Below, one piece after another: positions 25,652 to 35,546 of a DNA stretch of 64,000 nucleotides; position 1 is the first letter of the stretch; each line of letters begins with the position of its first letter. This DNA is from Pseudomonadota bacterium (GTDB lineage: Bacteria; Pseudomonadota; Gammaproteobacteria; Burkholderiales; Burkholderiaceae_B). A program made the position numbers and the translations under genes. The notes beneath the pieces were generated by a model. The model saw only the letters and a list, made by a program, of their open reading frames with translations. It had not been told where the DNA came from and ran no database searches. The stretch is from assembly GCA_023425645.1 (NCBI GenBank), contig JAFACG010000008.1, forward strand, positions 15,293-79,292. Reading direction: 5' to 3'.

Positions 25652-28600
25652 GGTCAGTCTGCTCGTCCAAAGTAGTGCGGCGCATGCGGCGCAGGAAACG
25701 GTGGCGCAGGCGGTCCAGATACAGATAGACCACCGGCGTGGTGTACAGGGTCAGGATCTGGCTCAGCACCAGGCCGCCCACGATGGTGACGCCCAGCGGC
25801 TGGCGCATCTCCACCCCGGGACCGGAGGCCAGCACCAGCGGAACGGCGCCGAAGATGGCCGACAGCGTGGTCATCATGATGGGCCGGAAACGCACCAGGC
25901 AGGCCTCATAGATGGCCTGGCGCGAATCCAGACCGCGCTCGCGCTCCATCTGCAGGGCGTAGTCCACCATCATGATGGCGTTCTTCTTGACGATGCCGAT
26001 CAGCAGGAACACGCCTATCATGGCGATCAGGTTGAATTCGCCGCTGGTCATCATCAGGGCCAGCAAGGCCCCTATGCCCGCCGAGGGCAGCGTGGACAGA
26101 ATGGTCAGCGGATGCATGTAACTTTCGTACAGCATGCCCAGCACGATGTACAGGGCGACCAGCGCGGCCAGGAACATCAGCGGCTGCTTGGCGATGGAAT
26201 CCAGCATCTGGGCAGTATTGCCCTCGAAGCCGGCCTGGATCTCGCGGGTGGGCAGCTGGATGCGCGCCATGGCCTGCTCGATGGCCGCCGTGGCCTGGCT
26301 CAAGGTGACGCCTTCGGCCAGGCCGAAGGATACGGATTCAGCCACCAGCAGCCCCATGTGATTGATGCTGCGCGGCGTCGTGCCGGTGGTGAAACGCGTG
26401 AAGGCCGACAGGGGCACGCGCGTGCCGTCGCGGGCCACGACCTCGATCTCCTTCAATGACTGCAGATCCTGGGCGAAACGCGGCTCCACCCCCATGACCA
26501 CGCTGTACTGGTTCAGGCGCCCGTAAATGGTCGCGACCTGCCGCTGGCTGAAGGAGTTGTTCAGCGTATTGGCCACCAGCGCCATGTCCACGCCCAGGCG
26601 CATGGCCTGGTCACGGTCTATCTCCAGCTGTACCAGGCCGGCCTTGTCGTCCGTGCTGGTGTCCACATCCACCAGTTCGGGCAGTTCAGCCATGGCCTGC
26701 TGCACCTTGGGCAGCCAGGTCTTGAGCAGCTCCAGGTCGCTACCCAACAGCGAATAGTCGTAGGATCCGGAGCGCGAGCCGCTTCCCCCGCCCACCGGGA
26801 TGTCCTGCTGGGGCACCATGAACATGCGCGCGCCCGGCGTGGTGCTGAGCGGTTCGCGCAGGCGGTTGACCACGTCCGTGGCGCTGGATGTGCGCTCGTC
26901 CAGCGGCTTGAGCTCGACCAGGATGAAGGACGAGGTGCTGCCGCCGCGCCCGCCCGCGAACACGGCCACCGAACGTATGTCCGGATCCTGGTTCAGGATG
27001 GCCCGGAAATGCTCCAGCTTGGGCTCCATGGCCTGGAAGGATGTGCCGCGGTCCACGCGGAAGAACCCCATCAGCTGGCCGGTGTCCTGTTGGGGAAACA
27101 GACCCTTGGGCACCACGGCGTACAGGTAGACGTTCAGTCCTATGGTGGCGAACAGCGACAACAGCATGATGCGATGATGCTTCAGGGCCCAGTTCAGGGA
27201 GCGCCGATAGCCGCGCCAGCTGACCTCGCCGAACCAGCCCAGGAAGCGGCTGAGCGGATTGCGCGCCTGCCCATGCTGCGGCCCCGGACGCAGCAGGCGC
27301 GCCGACATCATGGGCGTGAGCATCAGCGAGATGATCAGCGAGACCATCACCGCCGTGCACAGCGTGACGGCGAACTCCATGAACAGGCGCCCGGCCAGGC
27401 CGCCGATCAGCCACAGGGGAATGAACACGGCCACCAGGGACAGGCTCATGGCCGTCACCGTGAAGCCGACCTCGCGCGTGCCGCGCAACGCCGCGCGCAT
27501 GGGCGACAAGCCCTTCTCCAGGTAGCGCATGATGCTCTCGAGCACCACGATGGCATCGTCCACCACGAAGCCCGTGGCCACGATCAAGGCCATCAATGAA
27601 ATGGTGTTGAGCGTGAAGCCGAACAGATACATCAGGGCGAAGGTGCTGATCAGCGAAGCCGGCACCGCAATCGCCGGAATCAGGGCCGCGCGCCAGTTGC
27701 GCAGGAACAGCAGCACCACCAGCACCACCAGGGCGACGGCGATGATCAGGGTCAGCTGGGCCTCGTCCAGCGTGGCGCGGATGCTGGGCGTGCGATCCTG
27801 CGCGACGGACAGGTGGGCCTCGCTGGGCAGCATCTCCTCGATGTCGGGCAGGCGCTCGCGTATGGTGTTGACGGTCTCGATGATGTTGGCGCCCGCCTGG
27901 CGGCGCACGATCAGCAGGACCGCCGGCTGGTCGTTCAGGTAGCCCAGGCTGTGGATGTCCTCCACCGAATCCTCCACCTTGGCCACATCACCCAGGCGGA
28001 TCACCTGCCCGTCCTGGGTCTTGAGCACCAGCGGCTCGAACTGGCGCGCCTGGTTGTACTGCTTGCCCGAACTGAGCTGCCACTGGTCCTTGCCGTCTTC
28101 CAGGTAGCCGTTGGGCCGCAGGCTGTTGGCATTGTTGATGACGGAGCGCACGTCATCCAATGCGATGCCGGCCGAGGCCAGCGCCTTGGGATTCAAGCCC
28201 ACGCGCACCGCCGGCAGGGAGCCCCCGCCCACGTCCACCGAGCCCACGCCCGGAATCTGCGCAAGCTTCTGCTGCACGATGCCGCTGGCCATGTCGTAGA
28301 GCTGGGCCTTGGTCGCCGTGGGCGAGGTCAAGGCCAGCACCATGACGGGCATGGATGAAGGATTGACCTTTTCGTAGGTGGGCACGCTGGACATGCCCGA
28401 TGGCAGCATGGGCCGGGCCTGGTTGATGGCCGCCTGCACGTCGCGGGCCGCGCCCTCGATGTCCCGGTCGAGCTCGAAGATCAGGATGATCTGGGTGGAG
28501 CCTTCGCTGCTGCGCGAGCTCATCTCGGAAATGCCGGCGATCGAACCGAGCGACTGCTCCAGGGGCGTGGCCACGCTGGAGGCCATGGTCTCGGGGCTGG

Positions 28601-28763
28601 CGCCGGGCAGGCGGGCCTCGACCGCAATCATGGGGAAATCCATTTCCGGCAGCGGCGCCACGGGCAGCAGGCGAAGCGACAAGGCGCCGGCCAGCACCAT
28701 GGCCAGCGCCAGCAGGCTGGAGCCCACCGGCCGGAAGATGAACAGCCCAAGCAGACGCTTCAT
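25641..28763 (-). CDS. mdtC: Multidrug RND transporter permease, MdtC/MuxC type
   Basis: 1040 residues, the full length for an HAE1 RND pump. Proton-relay aspartates are in the TM4 motif GFVVDDAIVVLE (around residue 400). The N-terminus FIFRPVGSSLLALAMVLAG and the GIVKKNAIMMVDYA segment near residue 930 are typical. It starts four bases inside the end of the preceding RND gene. Paired RND genes of this kind form heterotrimers in MdtABC and MuxABC, exporting beta-lactams, novobiocin or bile-salt-like compounds; the substrates here are unknown. Confidence 0.94.
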   Translation of the reverse strand: MKRLLGLFIFRPVGSSLLALAMVLAGALSLRLLPVAPLPEMDFPMIAVEARLPGASPETMASSVATPLEQSLGSIAGISEMSSRSSEGSTQIILIFELDRDIEGAARDVQAAINQARPMLPSGMSSVPTYEKVNPSSMPVMVLALTSPTATKAQLYDMASGIVQQKLAQIPGVGSVDVGGGSLPAVRVGLNPKALASAGIALDDVRSVINNANSLRPNGYLEDGKDQWQLSSGKQYNQARQFEPLVLKTQDGQVIRLGDVAKVEDSVEDIHSLGYLNDQPAVLLIVRRQAGANIIETVNTIRERLPDIEEMLPSEAHLSVAQDRTPSIRATLDEAQLTLIIAVALVVLVVLLFLRNWRAALIPAIAVPASLISTFALMYLFGFTLNTISLMALIVATGFVVDDAIVVLESIMRYLEKGLSPMRAALRGTREVGFTVTAMSLSLVAVFIPLWLIGGLAGRLFMEFAVTLCTAVMVSLIISLMLTPMMSARLLRPGPQHGQARNPLSRFLGWFGEVSWRGYRRSLNWALKHHRIMLLSLFATIGLNVYLYAVVPKGLFPQQDTGQLMGFFRVDRGTSFQAMEPKLEHFRAILNQDPDIRSVAVFAGGRGGSTSSFILVELKPLDERTSSATDVVNRLREPLSTTPGARMFMVPQQDIPVGGGSGSRSGSYDYSLLGSDLELLKTWLPKVQQAMAELPELVDVDTSTDDKAGLVQLEIDRDQAMRLGVDMALVANTLNNSFSQRQVATIYGRLNQYSVVMGVEPRFAQDLQSLKEIEVVARDGTRVPLSAFTRFTTGTTPRSINHMGLLVAESVSFGLAEGVTLSQATAAIEQAMARIQLPTREIQAGFEGNTAQMLDSIAKQPLMFLAALVALYIVLGMLYESYMHPLTILSTLPSAGIGALLALMMTSGEFNLIAMIGVFLLIGIVKKNAIMMVDYALQMERERGLDSRQAIYEACLVRFRPIMMTTLSAIFGAVPLVLASGPGVEMRQPLGVTIVGGLVLSQILTLYTTPVVYLYLDRLRHRFLRRMRRTTLDEQTDHAR

Positions 28764-31700
28764 GAGGCCTCGCGCGCGCCGCTGCGGCGGGTGAAGCGGT
28801 CAAAGAACAGGTAGATGACGGGCGTGGTGAACAGCGTCAGCAGCTGGCTGGCCAGCAGGCCGCCCACCATGACCAGGCCCAGCGGCTGGCGCAGCTCCGC
28901 GCCCGAGCCGGTGGCGAACATCAGCGGGATGGCGCTGAACAGCGCGGCCAGGGTGGTCATCAGGATGGGCCGGAAGCGCAGCAAGGCCGCCTGATGGATG
29001 GCCTGGCGCGGAGGCAGGCCCTGCTCTCGCTGGGCCTCCAGGGCGAAATCGATCATCATGATGGCGTTCTTCTTGACGATGCCGATCAGCAGGATGATGC
29101 CGATCACCCCCACCATGTCCAGGTCCCGCCCGGCCAGCAACAGCGCCACCAGAGCCCCGATGGCCGCCGACGGCAGCGTGGACAGGATGGTGACGGGATG
29201 GATGTAGCTCTCGTACAGGATGCCCAGCACGATGTACATGGTCAGCACCGCCGCCAGCATCAGCCACAACGTGCTGGACAAGGAGGCATGAAAGGCCTTG
29301 GCCGCCCCCAGGTAGCGCAGGTCCACCGAGGCCGGCATGCCGATGTCCTCGCGCACCGTCTCGATGGCGCTTATGGCGTCCGACAGCGAATAGCCCTCGG
29401 CCACGTCGAAGGATACATTCACGGCCGGGAACTGGCCGAGCCGCTCCACCGACAAGGTGCTGGGCAGCAGCCGGATGCGCGCCAGGGAGGTGACCGGCAC
29501 CGAAGTCCCGGAGCTGGTCGTGACGTAGATATGCTCCAGGTCCTGCGGCGCCTGGCGATAACCGCCCTGCACTTCCAGCACGACGCGGTACTGGGCCGAC
29601 TGGGTGTAGATGGTGGAGATCAGGCGCTGGCCGAAAGCGTCGTACAAGGCGTCGTCGATATTGGCCTTGGTCACGCCCACGCGCGCGGCCGCATCGCGGT
29701 CTATGTCCAGCAGCAGTTGCAGGCCATCGTTCTGCAGCCCCATGGACGCGTCCTTGATCTGCGGCAGCCGACGCACGGCGTCCAGCCACTTGGGCATCCA
29801 TTCGTTCAGCACGTCCGTGTCCGGATCGGACAGGGCCATCTGGTAGACGTTGCGGCTGATCTGATCGTCCACCGTCAGCTCCTGTATGGACTGCTGGTAC
29901 GCCGTCAGGCCGGGAATGTCCGCCAGACGTTCGCCCAGCCGCGCCATGATTTCATCGGCGCCGGCGCGCCCGCTGCTCCGGGGCTTCAGGGAAATCTGCA
30001 TGCGGCCGTTGTTCAGGGTGGCGTTGGTGCCGTCCACGCCGATGAAGGAGGTGACGGTATCCACATCCGGATCTTCCAGTACGATGGCGGCCGCCTCTTG
30101 CTGCAGGCGGCTCATGGCGCCGAAAGAAGCCGTCTGCGGCCCTTGCGTGATGACCTGGATCAGGCCGGTGTCCTGCTGCGGAAAGAAGCCCTTGGGCACC
30201 ACCACGTACAGCAGGCCGGTAAGCGCCACCGTGCCCACGGCCACCAGCAGGGTCAGCCTCTGGTGCCGCAGCACGAAGACCAGGCCCTTGTCGTAGGCGT
30301 GAATGACCCTGTCCATCTGAACGCCGGCCCAGGTCGTGAAGCGGCCGTGCTTCTGCTCGGCGCTGGGCTTGAGCATACGCGCGCACATCATGGGCGTGAG
30401 CGTGAGAGAGATGAACAACGACAGCAGGATGGCCACGGCCAGCGTGATGGCGAACTCGCGGAACAGCCGCCCGATGACATCGCTCATGAACAGCAGCGGT
30501 ATCAGCACGGCGATCAGGGAGATGGTCAGGGACAGCAGCGTGAAGCCGATCTGGGCGGCTCCCTTGAGGGCCGCCTGCAGGGCGCTCTCGCCTTTTTCGA
30601 TGTAGCGCGCGATGTTCTCGATCATGACGATGGCGTCGTCCACCACAAAGCCGGTGGCGATGGTCAGGGCCATGAGCGTCAGGTTGTTCACGCTGAAGCC
30701 GCACAGGAACATGATGCCGAAAGTGCCGATCAGCGAAATGGGCACGACCACGCTGGGAATGACGGTGGCCGTCCAGGTGCGCAGGAACACGAACGTGACC
30801 AGCACCACCAGCACGATGGCCAGGATCATCTCCTTCTGCACGTGGTCCACCGAGTCACGGATGGTCTGGGTGCGGTCGGTGGCCACCGACACGTCCACGC
30901 CCACCGGCAGGGAACGGCGGATCTCGGGCAGCAGGCTCTGGATCTGGTCGACGACGTCGATGACGTTGGCGCCGAGCTGACGCTGGATGTTCAGCAGGAT
31001 GGCCGGCTCCGATCCCGCCCAGGCGGCCTGGCGCACGTCCTCGGCGTCGCGCACCACGGTCGCCACCTCGCCCAGCCGCACCGCGGCGTCATTCTGATAG
31101 GCGATGATCAGGTTCTCATAGTCGCGCACCGACTTGAGCTGTTCGTTGGCGCTGATGCTGGTGGAGCGTTGCGGTCCGTCCAGATTGCCCTTGGGCTGGT
31201 TGACGTTGGCCGCGACCACGGCCTGGCGCAGATTGGTCAGGGTCAGGTTGCGCGCGGCCAGGGCGGCCGGGTCGGCCTGGATGCGCACGGCCGGCTGCTG
31301 GCCGCCGGCGATGCTGACCAGGCCCACGCCGTTGACCTGCGAGAGCTTCTGCGCAACCCGCACGTCGATCAGGTCGCGCACCTCGTGCAGGGGCATGTTG
31401 GGCGAGGTCACCGCCAGCGAGATCACCGGCGTATCGGCCGGATTGACCTTGTTGTAGATGGGCGGGGCCGGCAAGTCGTTGGGCAGCATGTTGGACGCTG
31501 CATTGATGGCCGCCTGCACCTCCTGCTCGGCCACGTCCAGCGACAGGCCCAGGTCGAACTGCAAGGTGATGCGCGAGGCGCCGCCCGAGCTGGAGGAGAT
31601 CATCTGCGACAGGCCCGACATGCTGCCGAAGCGCCTCTCCAGCGGCGAGGTGACCAGGGCCGCCACCACATCGGGACTGGCGCCCGGATAAAGGGTGACC

Positions 31701-31840
31701 ACCTGGATGGTGGGATAGTCCACCTGCGGCAGGGCCGCCACCGGCAGCATGCGATAGCCCAGCAGGCCGGACACCAGCAGCGCGACCATGGCCAGGGTGG
31801 TGGCCACCGGGCGCAGGATGAAAAGTCGGGACATGCTCAC
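28760..31840 (-). CDS. mdtB: Multidrug RND transporter permease, MdtB/MuxB type
   Basis: 1026 residues. RND permease with TM4 motif GFVVDDAIVMIE and GIVKKNAIMMIDFA near the C-terminal half, plus the periplasmic porter domains. It lies three bases downstream of the adaptor gene and overlaps mdtC by four bases, so adaptor, two pumps and outer-membrane factor form one operon. It is a paralogue of mdtC rather than a duplicate: the two differ along most of their length. Naming as MdtB follows operon order. Confidence 0.94.
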   Translation of the reverse strand: MSMSRLFILRPVATTLAMVALLVSGLLGYRMLPVAALPQVDYPTIQVVTLYPGASPDVVAALVTSPLERRFGSMSGLSQMISSSSGGASRITLQFDLGLSLDVAEQEVQAAINAASNMLPNDLPAPPIYNKVNPADTPVISLAVTSPNMPLHEVRDLIDVRVAQKLSQVNGVGLVSIAGGQQPAVRIQADPAALAARNLTLTNLRQAVVAANVNQPKGNLDGPQRSTSISANEQLKSVRDYENLIIAYQNDAAVRLGEVATVVRDAEDVRQAAWAGSEPAILLNIQRQLGANVIDVVDQIQSLLPEIRRSLPVGVDVSVATDRTQTIRDSVDHVQKEMILAIVLVVLVTFVFLRTWTATVIPSVVVPISLIGTFGIMFLCGFSVNNLTLMALTIATGFVVDDAIVMIENIARYIEKGESALQAALKGAAQIGFTLLSLTISLIAVLIPLLFMSDVIGRLFREFAITLAVAILLSLFISLTLTPMMCARMLKPSAEQKHGRFTTWAGVQMDRVIHAYDKGLVFVLRHQRLTLLVAVGTVALTGLLYVVVPKGFFPQQDTGLIQVITQGPQTASFGAMSRLQQEAAAIVLEDPDVDTVTSFIGVDGTNATLNNGRMQISLKPRSSGRAGADEIMARLGERLADIPGLTAYQQSIQELTVDDQISRNVYQMALSDPDTDVLNEWMPKWLDAVRRLPQIKDASMGLQNDGLQLLLDIDRDAAARVGVTKANIDDALYDAFGQRLISTIYTQSAQYRVVLEVQGGYRQAPQDLEHIYVTTSSGTSVPVTSLARIRLLPSTLSVERLGQFPAVNVSFDVAEGYSLSDAISAIETVREDIGMPASVDLRYLGAAKAFHASLSSTLWLMLAAVLTMYIVLGILYESYIHPVTILSTLPSAAIGALVALLLAGRDLDMVGVIGIILLIGIVKKNAIMMIDFALEAQREQGLPPRQAIHQAALLRFRPILMTTLAALFSAIPLMFATGSGAELRQPLGLVMVGGLLASQLLTLFTTPVIYLFFDRFTRRSGAREAS

Positions 31841-31843
31841 CGT

Positions 31844-33115
31844 TTATTCACCCGCTGGGCGTGCGCGCCGGCCCGATCCGCCGGCCAGCCGCTGGGCCTG
31901 TTCCGGCTTGGCCGCCGGCGCCTGGGCCTTGCCGGCTGCGTCCATCACTTCCACGACCGAACCTTCGCGCAGGCGGTCGGTGCCTTCCACCACGATGCGC
32001 TCGCCCGCCTTCAAGCCCGAAGCCACCAGCGTGGTGTCCAGCGAGGCGGTGCCCAGTTCCACCGGCTGCACATGCACCTTGTCGTCCGCGTCCAACGTAT
32101 ACAGATAGGTGCCCACCGAGCCGCGCTGCACCGCGTAGGACGGGATCAGCAGCCCTTGCTGCTGGCCCAGGTAGATGCGCGCATTGACGAACTGGTTGGG
32201 AAACAGGGTCTCGTCGGGATTGTCGAACTCCGCCTTCACGCGCAAGGTGCCCGTGGCCACGTCGATCTGATTGTCCAGGGCCTGCAGCCGGCCCTGGCTG
32301 GAAAGCACCCGGCCGTTGCTGTCGGTGACCTCCACGCGCAGCGGCGCCTCGCTCTGGCGCATGGCCTGCGAGAGAGCCGCCAACTGATTCTGGGGCAGGG
32401 AGAATTCCACGCCGATCGGATCGGTCTGGGTGATGACGACCAGGCCGTCGGTATTGGCGGCGGAAATCAGGTTGCCCTGATCCAGCTTGCGCAGACCCAG
32501 ACGACCGTCCAGCGGCGCCGTAATGCGGGTGCGATCCAGCTGCAATTGGGTGCGGGCCACTTCCGCCTGGCTGGACTTGACCTGCGCCTGAAGCTGCTGC
32601 ACGGCGGTTTCCTTAGTCTCCAGCGCTTGGCGCGAAATCGAATTCTGCTGGAACAGCACGCGGTGACGCTGCAGCTCCTGCTGCGCGCCCTTGAGCTGGG
32701 CCTGGTTCTGCAGCAACTGGCCGCGCGCCTGATCCAGCTGGACCTGATAGGTGCGCGGATCGATCTCGGCCAGCAGGTCGCCGGCCTTGACGCGCTGGCC
32801 GTCCTTGAACAGGACGCGCACCAGCACGCCGTCGACCTCGCCGCGCACGGCCACGGTCTGCAGGGGCTTGACCGTGGCGATGGCCGTCAAAGTCTGGTCG
32901 ATCAGCCCTTCCTGCACGGTTACGGCGCGCACTGGCACCTTGGCGGAGCCCATCATGCCGCGCGGTCCGCGCGGCTGGCCGGAGGCGCTTTCGGTCGCGG
33001 CGGGCTTCGGAGACAAAACGTAGTAAGCCAGGCCTCCCGCCACCAACAGCCCCAGCACCAAGCAGACATAAAAGGTTCGGGACTTCCGACCTCTGCCTGT
33101 ATTCAACTCCGACAT
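31844..33115 (-). CDS. mdtA: RND efflux periplasmic adaptor (membrane fusion protein, MdtA type)
   Basis: 423 residues. An N-terminal membrane anchor spans ~14-33, followed by the lipoyl/barrel-sandwich halves (VRGEVDGVLVRVLFKDGQ; ITAPLDGRLGLRKLDQG), a coiled-coil hairpin rich in Gln and Leu (~130-190) and a beta-barrel. Start 33115 has GGGAG upstream; a 41-residue in-frame extension is rejected. First gene of the pump operon; the 237-base gap upstream (33116-33352) should hold the promoter. I see no linked regulator or two-component pair such as BaeSR. Confidence 0.94.
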   Translation of the reverse strand: MSELNTGRGRKSRTFYVCLVLGLLVAGGLAYYVLSPKPAATESASGQPRGPRGMMGSAKVPVRAVTVQEGLIDQTLTAIATVKPLQTVAVRGEVDGVLVRVLFKDGQRVKAGDLLAEIDPRTYQVQLDQARGQLLQNQAQLKGAQQELQRHRVLFQQNSISRQALETKETAVQQLQAQVKSSQAEVARTQLQLDRTRITAPLDGRLGLRKLDQGNLISAANTDGLVVITQTDPIGVEFSLPQNQLAALSQAMRQSEAPLRVEVTDSNGRVLSSQGRLQALDNQIDVATGTLRVKAEFDNPDETLFPNQFVNARIYLGQQQGLLIPSYAVQRGSVGTYLYTLDADDKVHVQPVELGTASLDTTLVASGLKAGERIVVEGTDRLREGSVVEVMDAAGKAQAPAAKPEQAQRLAGGSGRRARPAGE

Positions 33116-33352
33116 GTAAGCTCCCCGGCTAAAACTCGATTGTCCGCACGCAGCGTCAAAATCAGCGTTTAACGGCAGCGCGTCCGTTTCGGACGCGCTC
33201 GCGCATCGTGTGACATTATTCCATTGAGCCCGGCGCAAGGGACGGATTCATGTCCATGCGCGAAGCCTGCGTGCAACAGCCGCCCGCTCCGGCGCGCACC
33301 TGCCCGGCCAAGTATAAAAGCCGCTACCTGAACCTGATATGAACGGAATTGT

Positions 33353-34108
33353 TCAGCCGAAATTGCAGCGCGCCAGCCGGAAAGGAATGTCCGCCGTGAC
33401 CGGTTGCGGCTTGAGCTGGTTGTCCTGCTGCACGAAGCGCACCCACACCACATAGCGGTTGGCGCTCATCTCGGGATAGATGCGCGCGCCGGCGTTCACC
33501 CAGACCCGCAGCAACTGGAAGGACTTGCCGGCCAGCATCTCCTGGTAGGAGCCTTCGCGGGCGGTCTGCTCGACCGCGTCGCCCGATTGGCGCAGCAGGC
33601 GCAGGATCAGGGCCAGGCCCTGATACAGGGGCGCAAAGGGCTCCGACCAGCGCCGGATGTCCTCGACGCGCTCGGCATCGGGACGTTGCTGCCAGGAGTA
33701 GTAGGACGGCATGTCCACCTGCGAGGTGCCGCCCGGAACGGCGACCCGGCCGCGCAGGCTGGCCAGCCATTCATTGTCGCGCAGACCCTGGCCCACCCGC
33801 CCCTGCGCGGACAGCTCGGCCGCCGCGCCGTTGATTTCGTCCAGCATCTTGTCCAGCGCCTGCAGCTGCACGCCGGGATGCTCGCGCAAGGCCGCCAGCG
33901 CGATGCGCTGGCGCTCGAGGTCCTGCAGGACGGCGGAGCGCAAGTCGGTGCGATCGGAGATGTCCAGCAAGTCGAACAAGGTTGCCACGGCAACCTGATG
34001 GGAGTGCGCGTCCAGGCTGCGGGCAAAGTGAAACAGCCGCTCGAACAGGTATTCCACCCGGAGCAAAGCCCTGACACGCTCGTTGCATGGGTATTCGTAT
34101 AAAGTCAC
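33353..34108 (-). CDS. zapD: Cell division protein ZapD (YacF)
   Basis: 251 residues, close to E. coli ZapD (247). ZapD cross-links FtsZ filaments at the septum. The N-terminus TLYEYPCNERVRALLRVEYLFERL and SYYSWQQRPDAERVEDIRRW in the middle are typical of the family. The start is GTG at 34108; a longer frame would overlap coaE and lacks similarity. It begins four bases after the coaE stop, in the usual coaE-zapD order. The zinc protein YacG that commonly follows is not found downstream. Confidence 0.94.
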   Translation of the reverse strand: MTLYEYPCNERVRALLRVEYLFERLFHFARSLDAHSHQVAVATLFDLLDISDRTDLRSAVLQDLERQRIALAALREHPGVQLQALDKMLDEINGAAAELSAQGRVGQGLRDNEWLASLRGRVAVPGGTSQVDMPSYYSWQQRPDAERVEDIRRWSEPFAPLYQGLALILRLLRQSGDAVEQTAREGSYQEMLAGKSFQLLRVWVNAGARIYPEMSANRYVVWVRFVQQDNQLKPQPVTADIPFRLARCNFG

Positions 34109-34112
34109 GCGT

Positions 34113-34760
34113 TTAGAAACCTTTATTAGACTGCTTGCGGCGGGGCGGGACCCGCGCTCGACCGGACAGGGCGCGCCAGGCTTCGTGTACGGCCCGGGCG
34201 CGCTGCTCCAGGAGCGGCAGCGTCGTCTCCCCGTCATTCAGGACGACATCATCGGCCAGCGCAAGACGCTGCTCGCGCGTGGCCTGTGCGGCCATGATAC
34301 GCTCAATCGTGGCAAGGGACAGCCCGCTGCGCTGCTGCACGCGGCGCACCTGGGTGGCCGGATCGCAATCGACGACGCAGATGCGGTCCACCCGCTCCCG
34401 CCACCGGCCCGACTCCACCAGCAAAGGCACCACCACGACAAGATAACATCCCTGCGCAGTCAAGGTCTGTGCTTTTGTTACGGCTGAAATCAAGGGATGA
34501 ATGATGCCCTCCAGGCGGCGGCGCGCCGGCGGATCCTGAAAGACGCGGGCGCGCATGCGGTCGCGGTCCATGGATCCGTCCGCGGCGATGAACTCCTGCC
34601 CGAAGGCCTGGCGGATGGGTTCGATGGCCTGCCCGCCGGGCGCGGTGAGCTGATGGGCGATCACATCCGTATCGATGACGGCCGCGCCCCAGGCGGCGAA
34701 GAAATCCGCCACTTTGCTCTTGCCCGATCCGATTCCCCCCGTCAGCCCTATCGTCAGCAT
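34113..34760 (-). CDS. coaE: Dephospho-CoA kinase
   Basis: 215 residues. Last step of CoA synthesis, phosphorylating the 3'-hydroxyl of dephospho-CoA. P-loop GGIGSGKS lies at residues 8-15, followed by DTDVIAHQLT, which binds the substrate. ATG 34760 gives the canonical MLTIGLTGGIGSGKS start; an ATG 18 bases upstream is possible but less typical. Co-transcribed with zapD. Confidence 0.96.
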   Translation of the reverse strand: MLTIGLTGGIGSGKSKVADFFAAWGAAVIDTDVIAHQLTAPGGQAIEPIRQAFGQEFIAADGSMDRDRMRARVFQDPPARRRLEGIIHPLISAVTKAQTLTAQGCYLVVVVPLLVESGRWRERVDRICVVDCDPATQVRRVQQRSGLSLATIERIMAAQATREQRLALADDVVLNDGETTLPLLEQRARAVHEAWRALSGRARVPPRRKQSNKGF

Positions 34761-34894
34761 GCGCCGTCCATCCGTCAAAAATGAAACTGTAACGTAAGGA
34801 CGGCGATCCTCCTACCCCGCAGGCAAACGGCGGCGCTGTCCTGCGCGCAAGGTCTCGCGTAGAATCGCAGTATCCCTCTCCACGGAAGTCCGCC

Positions 34895-35533
34895 ATGCCT
34901 TTTCAGAAGATCACGTCCCTGCGTCCCCTTTCTCTGGTCATGGTCGCCCTGCTGGCGGCCTGCGCCCAGAACCCGGCCCAGCCCGATCCCAACGAAGGGC
35001 GCGGCTCCACGCAGCAGGATGCCCTGCGCAACGCCCAGGGCCGCGACACGACCCGCGCTCCTTCGCAGATCACCCTGGGCTTCGGCGACCAGGAAGGCGT
35101 GCGCTCCGTCGCTCCCGCCCAGGCTGAACAGCAAGCCGCGCCGCGGGGCACGGCCGTGGCCGAACTGGCCGAGCCCAAGACCTTCCTGGGCACGCTGTCC
35201 TGCCCGCCCCAGGGCGGCGCCTGCTCGCCTTCCAAGATCAGCGTCACGCTGGCGCCCGCCGGCCAGTGGCGCCTGCGCGCCGTGCCCCTGGACGGCGGAC
35301 AGGCGCGCAGCGCTGGCGGCTGCTGGGTGCCCATAGGCGCGCAGCCCACGCGCATCGCCCTGCTGGCGGACAACGACACCACGCTGGCCGACCTGAGCTT
35401 CGTGAATGGCAATGTGCTACGCATCAATACATTCAACCAGCAGCGCCCCACGCTGGAAAGCCGCCTGACCCGCCAGGCCGACATCGACCCCATTGCCGAG
35501 CTGGACGGCAAGCCCGTCCCGGCCTGCCGCTGA
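34895..35533 (+). CDS. Hypothetical lipoprotein with NlpE-like domain
   Basis: 212 residues. Lipobox LLAAC near residue 23, then a Pro/Gln/Ala-rich linker to ~90. Residues ~95-205 (FLGTLSCPPQGGACSPSKISVTLAPAG-type start, then GGCWVPIG and a series of short beta strands) resemble the small barrel of NlpE/copper-resistance lipoproteins, with Cys pairs near its beginning. The likeness is by eye and modest. It is divergent from coaE and convergent with a short LuxR-type regulator. Location should be the outer membrane (residue +2 is Ala). Function unknown. Confidence 0.75.
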   Translation: MPFQKITSLRPLSLVMVALLAACAQNPAQPDPNEGRGSTQQDALRNAQGRDTTRAPSQITLGFGDQEGVRSVAPAQAEQQAAPRGTAVAELAEPKTFLGTLSCPPQGGACSPSKISVTLAPAGQWRLRAVPLDGGQARSAGGCWVPIGAQPTRIALLADNDTTLADLSFVNGNVLRINTFNQQRPTLESRLTRQADIDPIAELDGKPVPACR

Positions 35534-35546
35534 GCCCAGTCCGGCT

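Noticed and set aside
28994..33172. Open frame of about 1390 codons opposite the RND operon
   Set aside because: Antisense shadow of mdtB, mdtC and mdtA; composition is His/Gln/Gly-rich and matches no protein family.
34083..34487. Open frame opposite coaE and the start of zapD
   Set aside because: Overlaps two confident genes and has no supporting feature.
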